This document shows, piece after piece, positions 61,101 through 64,000 of a DNA stretch of 64,000 bases. The stretch comes from Tribonema minus (taxonomy: Eukaryota > Sar > Xanthophyceae > Tribonematales > Tribonemataceae). The stretch is from assembly GCA_017506865.1 (NCBI GenBank), contig JAFCMP010000035.1, forward strand, positions 372,001 through 436,000, in the 5' to 3' direction. Each line of letters begins with the position of its first letter. The first letter of the stretch is position 1. Made by a program: the position numbers and the translations under genes. The notes beneath the pieces were generated by a model. That model ran no database searches. It was not told the origin of the DNA and worked only from the letters and a program-made list of their open reading frames with translations.

Positions 61101-61814
61101 GGTCGTCAACCTTTGCAAGGTCACCCTCAAAGCGTTGTAGCGCACTCAGTTGCGGAGCGTGGGCTATGCGAACGTCACAGCGTGGTAGGTGCAAGCACCA
61201 AAGTTCAAGTTCGTGCACCATCAGCTTCAAGTGTGTGCATGCTACGTAGCTGGTAGGAGGTCTCCTGGGTATGATTTATGCAAAGCCTAGCATTGTAGCA
61301 ACTGCTGTAGAGCTGCAGCGACTTGTGAAAATGTGACGGCGATGTTTGCAAGGCCGAGGCTGAACAAATTGCTACAGTGAATAGGGGGGAATGATGCGCA
61401 TGGGCAGAGGCCGATTGCTTGCGGCACGCTGAAAGCGTTACTGTGTGACGGCTTGGAATTACGCGCTCGGGCAGAGGCGGATCACTCGCGGCACGCTAAT
61501 GCCGCCTGGGCGCTATACGCTCTTGAAAGCGAAGCTGGCCGGGCGCACCACTCTGCGTCGCGCGCTTTGCGCCGCACGCGCACAACGAGGAGACGTGGCC
61601 GGCTGCAGCTGGCAGGCGCCTCGTCCACGACTCGTGCGCATGGACCGGCCAACAGCAGACCTACCTCTGTGGGCACTGTCGACGCTGCCGAGACGCGTCG
61701 CTGGAGCAGAATGCCTCCTTGCGCTGTCGCCGCCGCTGCTGCTGCCGTCGCCGCCGCCGCCGCCGCCGCCGCCGCCTTGTGTAATGCGCCATTAGGCTGC
61801 GTCGGCGCAGGCAT
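54138..61814 (-). CDS. MINDY4: MINDY4-type (FAM188) deubiquitinase, 11 exons, complete
   Basis: Cysteine protease cleaving ubiquitin chains; MINDY enzymes prefer K48-linked chains (family knowledge). Exons in transcript order: 61665-61814, 60952-61068, 60393-60474, 59662-59723, 58997-59169, 58003-58191, 57138-57314, 56573-56709, 55760-55893, 54896-55228, 54138-54335; 583 residues, all in phase. The start ATG at 61814 leads an Ala-rich exon. The catalytic core begins ALRQLLFG, then GLVQHRGGPCGPIAVIQA with catalytic Cys about 226. Next are VLLVCSAVLTRGL, ELVNLLMTGRA, VFDGE, LLRGV and VGFLTLFEAYG, then WVVCSESHYSALF with catalytic His about 493. It ends FDLFYYDPLG, TIRLSID and VDWNGTDPIL, which matches the C-terminus of MINDY4 as I know it. 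An 11-Ala tract is inserted in the core after FDGERALDDT. The acceptor of exon 7 (57314) has an in-phase alternative about 35 bases further in. Confidence 0.93.
59301..59364 (+). repeat. Interstitial (CCCTAA)n array
   Basis: About ten near-perfect CCCTAA hexamers in an intron of the MINDY4-like gene (TTAGGG on the gene's sense strand). The hexamer equals the telomere unit of many eukaryotes, so this is an internal telomere-type tract. Confidence 0.95.
60115..60392 (-). repeat. Two-copy tandem repeat (123-150 bp) ending at a splice donor
   Basis: Units beginning caacagtcaccgctgcatga/caacagccaccgctgcataa share atcgcgctctct, aaagggggcgcatccccgct and tggtcgctgg-cgctcgacgtg. The second copy runs up to the intron side of the MINDY4 exon 60393-60474, next to its donor. 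Confidence 0.85.
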
Positions 61815-62718
61815 GGCGCGTGGCCTCTGTTGATTGTCACGAGCAGCGGCGAGGGCAGCAGAAGCTTAGAGGCGCACACAGGGTGTTCCGTCAGACGGCG
61901 CTCTGATCACTGCTCCAACTGAATCTGCGTACCAGCTATCGCCTCTACTGTAGCTGTGCCTAACCCTCGCTGACTGCGGTCAGCATGAGGTGTGATCTGG
62001 CACGCTGCCGGCCTCCCCTGGGGGCTCGCAGAAATCACCCATTTCACCTACGCCTGGTCCCGATTTGAGCAACGCAGAAGAGCCCGGCGGCGCTGACGAA
62101 CAGCCCGCCTGAGCTTCGGCCCGCAGTGCGGACTAAACATAGAAAACCGTGGAGCCGTTCACACTCCAGCAACGAAACAAACACAAAAAGCACGCGCGCA
62201 CACCGCCACAACGTCCGGCAACGAGCGCGATTGTCGTGCCGCTCCACCGTGCAGGGCAGTGAAAACAGGAAGGCTGCCATCTGCGTTTTAACAGTGTAGC
62301 TGACGGATGGCGACAGATGCGGCCCCGAGCCAGCGTTGCCCTGCACATCGGCGTTGCAGCAGGGCGTCACACTCCCGACAGCAGAGCGCAGCACGTATCG
62401 ATGCGATCTGCTGTGCCACGCGCCCTTGGATCCCTTGCAACGCGTCCATGGGATCAAGAAGCCGGCGAGAGTGCCGCCATTCGTTACGACGAGCGCTATG
62501 CATGCGCACATGCACTGGAGCAATCAAGAGGCGCCCGACAGGAAGTACAGCGTGGAGCCCTACTGTACCTGGGCTTCACAAGGTACGCACGATGCTGCCA
62601 ATCTGGCATCCTCGCCCGGGTGCACTGCGGCGATGGTGCTACACGACGCTCGGGTGCGGGTCGGGACCGGCCCCAGACTCAAACACAGCAGCGTCTCAAA
62701 TGCACAATGGCCACATAC
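61815..62718. other. Between MINDY4 start and the SANT gene exons; unresolved
   Basis: The remaining exon(s), stop and 3' UTR of the SANT-like gene and the MINDY4 promoter must lie here. A possible phase-0 exon on the minus strand at about 62580-62640 could not be confirmed. Three overlapping plus-strand frames of about 180-225 codons (62307-62984) have no recognisable content. Confidence 0.4.
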
Positions 62719-63211
62719 CTCATCCAGCTTTGCAGGTCTTGTGCCGCCGCACTCCTGCTCCCTCACACGTGCCTTCTTGTCCGCTTTCAGCTCCTTGTAC
62801 TTGTCTGCAGAGCAGCACGGGGCGGGGACAGCCGAGTCGCGTTCAGGTCGTGACGAGTGCCTGCGCTCTCACAGCAGCGCCGACGTGCTGTTATATAACA
62901 CGACGCTCGCCCCAGATCTCACGCAGTTTGAACTTGCGCGGCACAGCAAAAAATCATGGGTGGATCTTTAATTCCGCATCATAAGCACGCGTGAGATTCA
63001 GCTGCAGATATCTTTGTAGCGGAAAGTAGATGATCTCACCGTAACACTCTTTCTTGGTTCGGCCGCCCCCAACGGTGCGTGCGATGCACCTGAATCTCTC
63101 ATTTTTGTCGTCGGCGAAGTTCTGAGCAGGGAAGTCCTTTAGCGCTTTCTTTAGCAAATGCAGCTGACCTTTGTCCCATTGTGCCAAAGGCGGTGTTGGT
63201 GCCACAATCAT
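62719..63211 (-). CDS. SANT/Myb-like domain protein (first two exons, 3' end unresolved)
   Basis: Exons 63040-63211 (ATG at 63211) and 62719-62804 join in phase (codon split after KKECY). The product starts MIVAPTPPLAQWDKGQL. It has the SANT helix pattern W...LLKKALKDFP, RFRCIARTVGG, GRTKKECYDKYKELKADKKA. The last part resembles the end of the C-terminal SANT repeats of ZRF1/DNAJC2-like proteins. SANT domains bind histone tails or DNA. The chain continues past a good donor (gtatgt) at 62718; later exons could not be assigned. A start further upstream, spliced to the acceptor ccaccacag near 63222, is also possible. Confidence 0.65.
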
Positions 63212-63943
63212 CGTGCTCCTCTGTGGTGGGGGCACTCCCTCACCACATCATCAAACAAACTTCAAGTTACTTCGTGCCGCCGTTACGCGTTCTCGGGAAC
63301 CGAGAAAGGACCCGGGTCATGCTGCAGTCGCCGCTGTAAAGCGATTTTGACAGCATGTGTTACCCCTGGCGAATGAAAATGGTATGGTGTAACAATGCAC
63401 GCTGCATGTCAGTGGCATCAACGGCGTCGTTCCAGTCTTGATCAATCGACTTCCCACCCAGAGGCAACGAGCGTAGCATTGCATGCACCGAGTGCAGCGA
63501 GACAGCAAGGATGATGGCAGCGGGGCCCAGACGCAACGGCGTGAATTTATCAAAACGAGCAAGGGCCGGGCATTGCCCAGCGGGGGCGGCCGCGCCAGGC
63601 GCAGCGGGACAACACACAAGGAGGAACAACACAACACGGCTGCTCCACACAGCTTGCAGTCCGCGATGCCGCCGCTGCAGTGGCAGCGGCCAGAGGCAGG
63701 CAGGCGACGGGCACGTCAGCGCTCGCCGTCTCTCCGCCTTAGCGCGCGCTGACGTTCAAGGGAGACGCTCGCTGCGTGAACGCGTGCGCCGCAGCCGCCG
63801 TGCCGGCGCCGCCGCCGTCTCCGCTATCGGCGGCGGCAGCGCAGCGGCGGCGGCAGCGCAGCAGCGGCGGCGCGTCAGCCGCGCGCACTGCCGGTGTGTG
63901 AGCGGTTACGTACATATCACTGTTTCGTGTGGTGGCAGGGGTC
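63212..63943. other. Intergenic/upstream region near the right edge
   Basis: No gene assigned. A minus-strand frame (63739 to about 63900) ending FTQRASPLNVSAR-stop is Ala/Asp/Gly-rich at its start and could be the last exon of a gene beyond the window, or chance. Confidence 0.35.
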
Positions 63944-64000
63944 ATGGCACTGCTACTGCTACTCCTCATCGTCGGTGGTCTGGATGCACAGGGTGCGAGT
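63944..64000 (+). CDS. Possible start of a secreted/membrane protein (3' truncated by window)
   Basis: An ATG at 63944 opens 19 codons to the window edge: MALLLLLL, then IVGGLDAQGAS. This is an N-terminal hydrophobic stretch followed by small residues, as in a signal peptide with cleavage after DAQG or nearby. G at +4 favours initiation. There is too little sequence to identify a family. Confidence 0.35.
   Translation, partial: MALLLLLLIVGGLDAQGAS

Noticed and set aside
62307..62984. Three overlapping plus-strand frames of 178-225 codons
   Set aside because: All three frames are open together and none has a recognisable domain, while the minus strand carries a SANT-gene exon at 62719-62804.

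Overview
The window is nuclear DNA of an intron-rich, GC-rich eukaryote. Every recognisable gene is cut into short exons (mostly 60-250 bases) with GT-AG introns of a few hundred to about 2,000 bases. Strong gtgagt/gtaagt donors and (N)cag acceptors join in a consistent reading phase. A photosynthetic or protist lineage is plausible: the i-AAA protease resembles plant FTSH4, there is a ClpB-type disaggregase, and hexameric CCCTAA tracts occur. I cannot name the species.

Layout. 471-7689 (+): C-terminal half of a ClpB/Hsp100 chaperone in 12 exons; its N-terminal half lies off the left edge. 9286-10938 (+): a small HAD phosphatase in 3 exons. 13209-26884 (-): a complete 17-exon mitochondrial i-AAA protease (FTSH4/YME1 type), with a tRNA-Gln(CUG) gene nested in intron 5. 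28091-53017 (-): exons that can be read as one very long gene: AWS-SET-post-SET histone methyltransferase, Tudor-like fold, T/K-type cyclin, CDK-like pseudokinase, and a 1.2-thousand-residue Arg/Ser domain. 54138-61814 (-): a complete 11-exon MINDY4-type deubiquitinase. 62719-63211 (-): first exons of a SANT/Myb-like protein. 63944-64000 (+): possible start of a secreted or membrane protein.

The most unusual object is the 28-53 kb chain. Nearly all exon junctions keep phase and domain order. The cyclin start exon has no upstream in-frame Met, and the Tudor fold spans an exon that splices in phase toward the cyclin. If it is one gene (about 2,850 residues), it joins an H3K36-type methyltransferase with P-TEFb/CDK12-like parts and a splicing-factor-like RS tail, so three co-transcriptional activities would sit on one polypeptide. 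Two places could instead be gene boundaries: the cyclin/kinase join near 37.6-37.9 kb and the Tudor/cyclin join near 44-46 kb. The kinase part has lost its catalytic residues.

Non-coding highlights: long C-runs before acceptors and G-runs after donors on the sense strand; interstitial CCCTAA arrays; minisatellites touching splice sites; duplicated exon ends inside a cyclin intron; and a B-box/A-box pair in permuted tRNA order.
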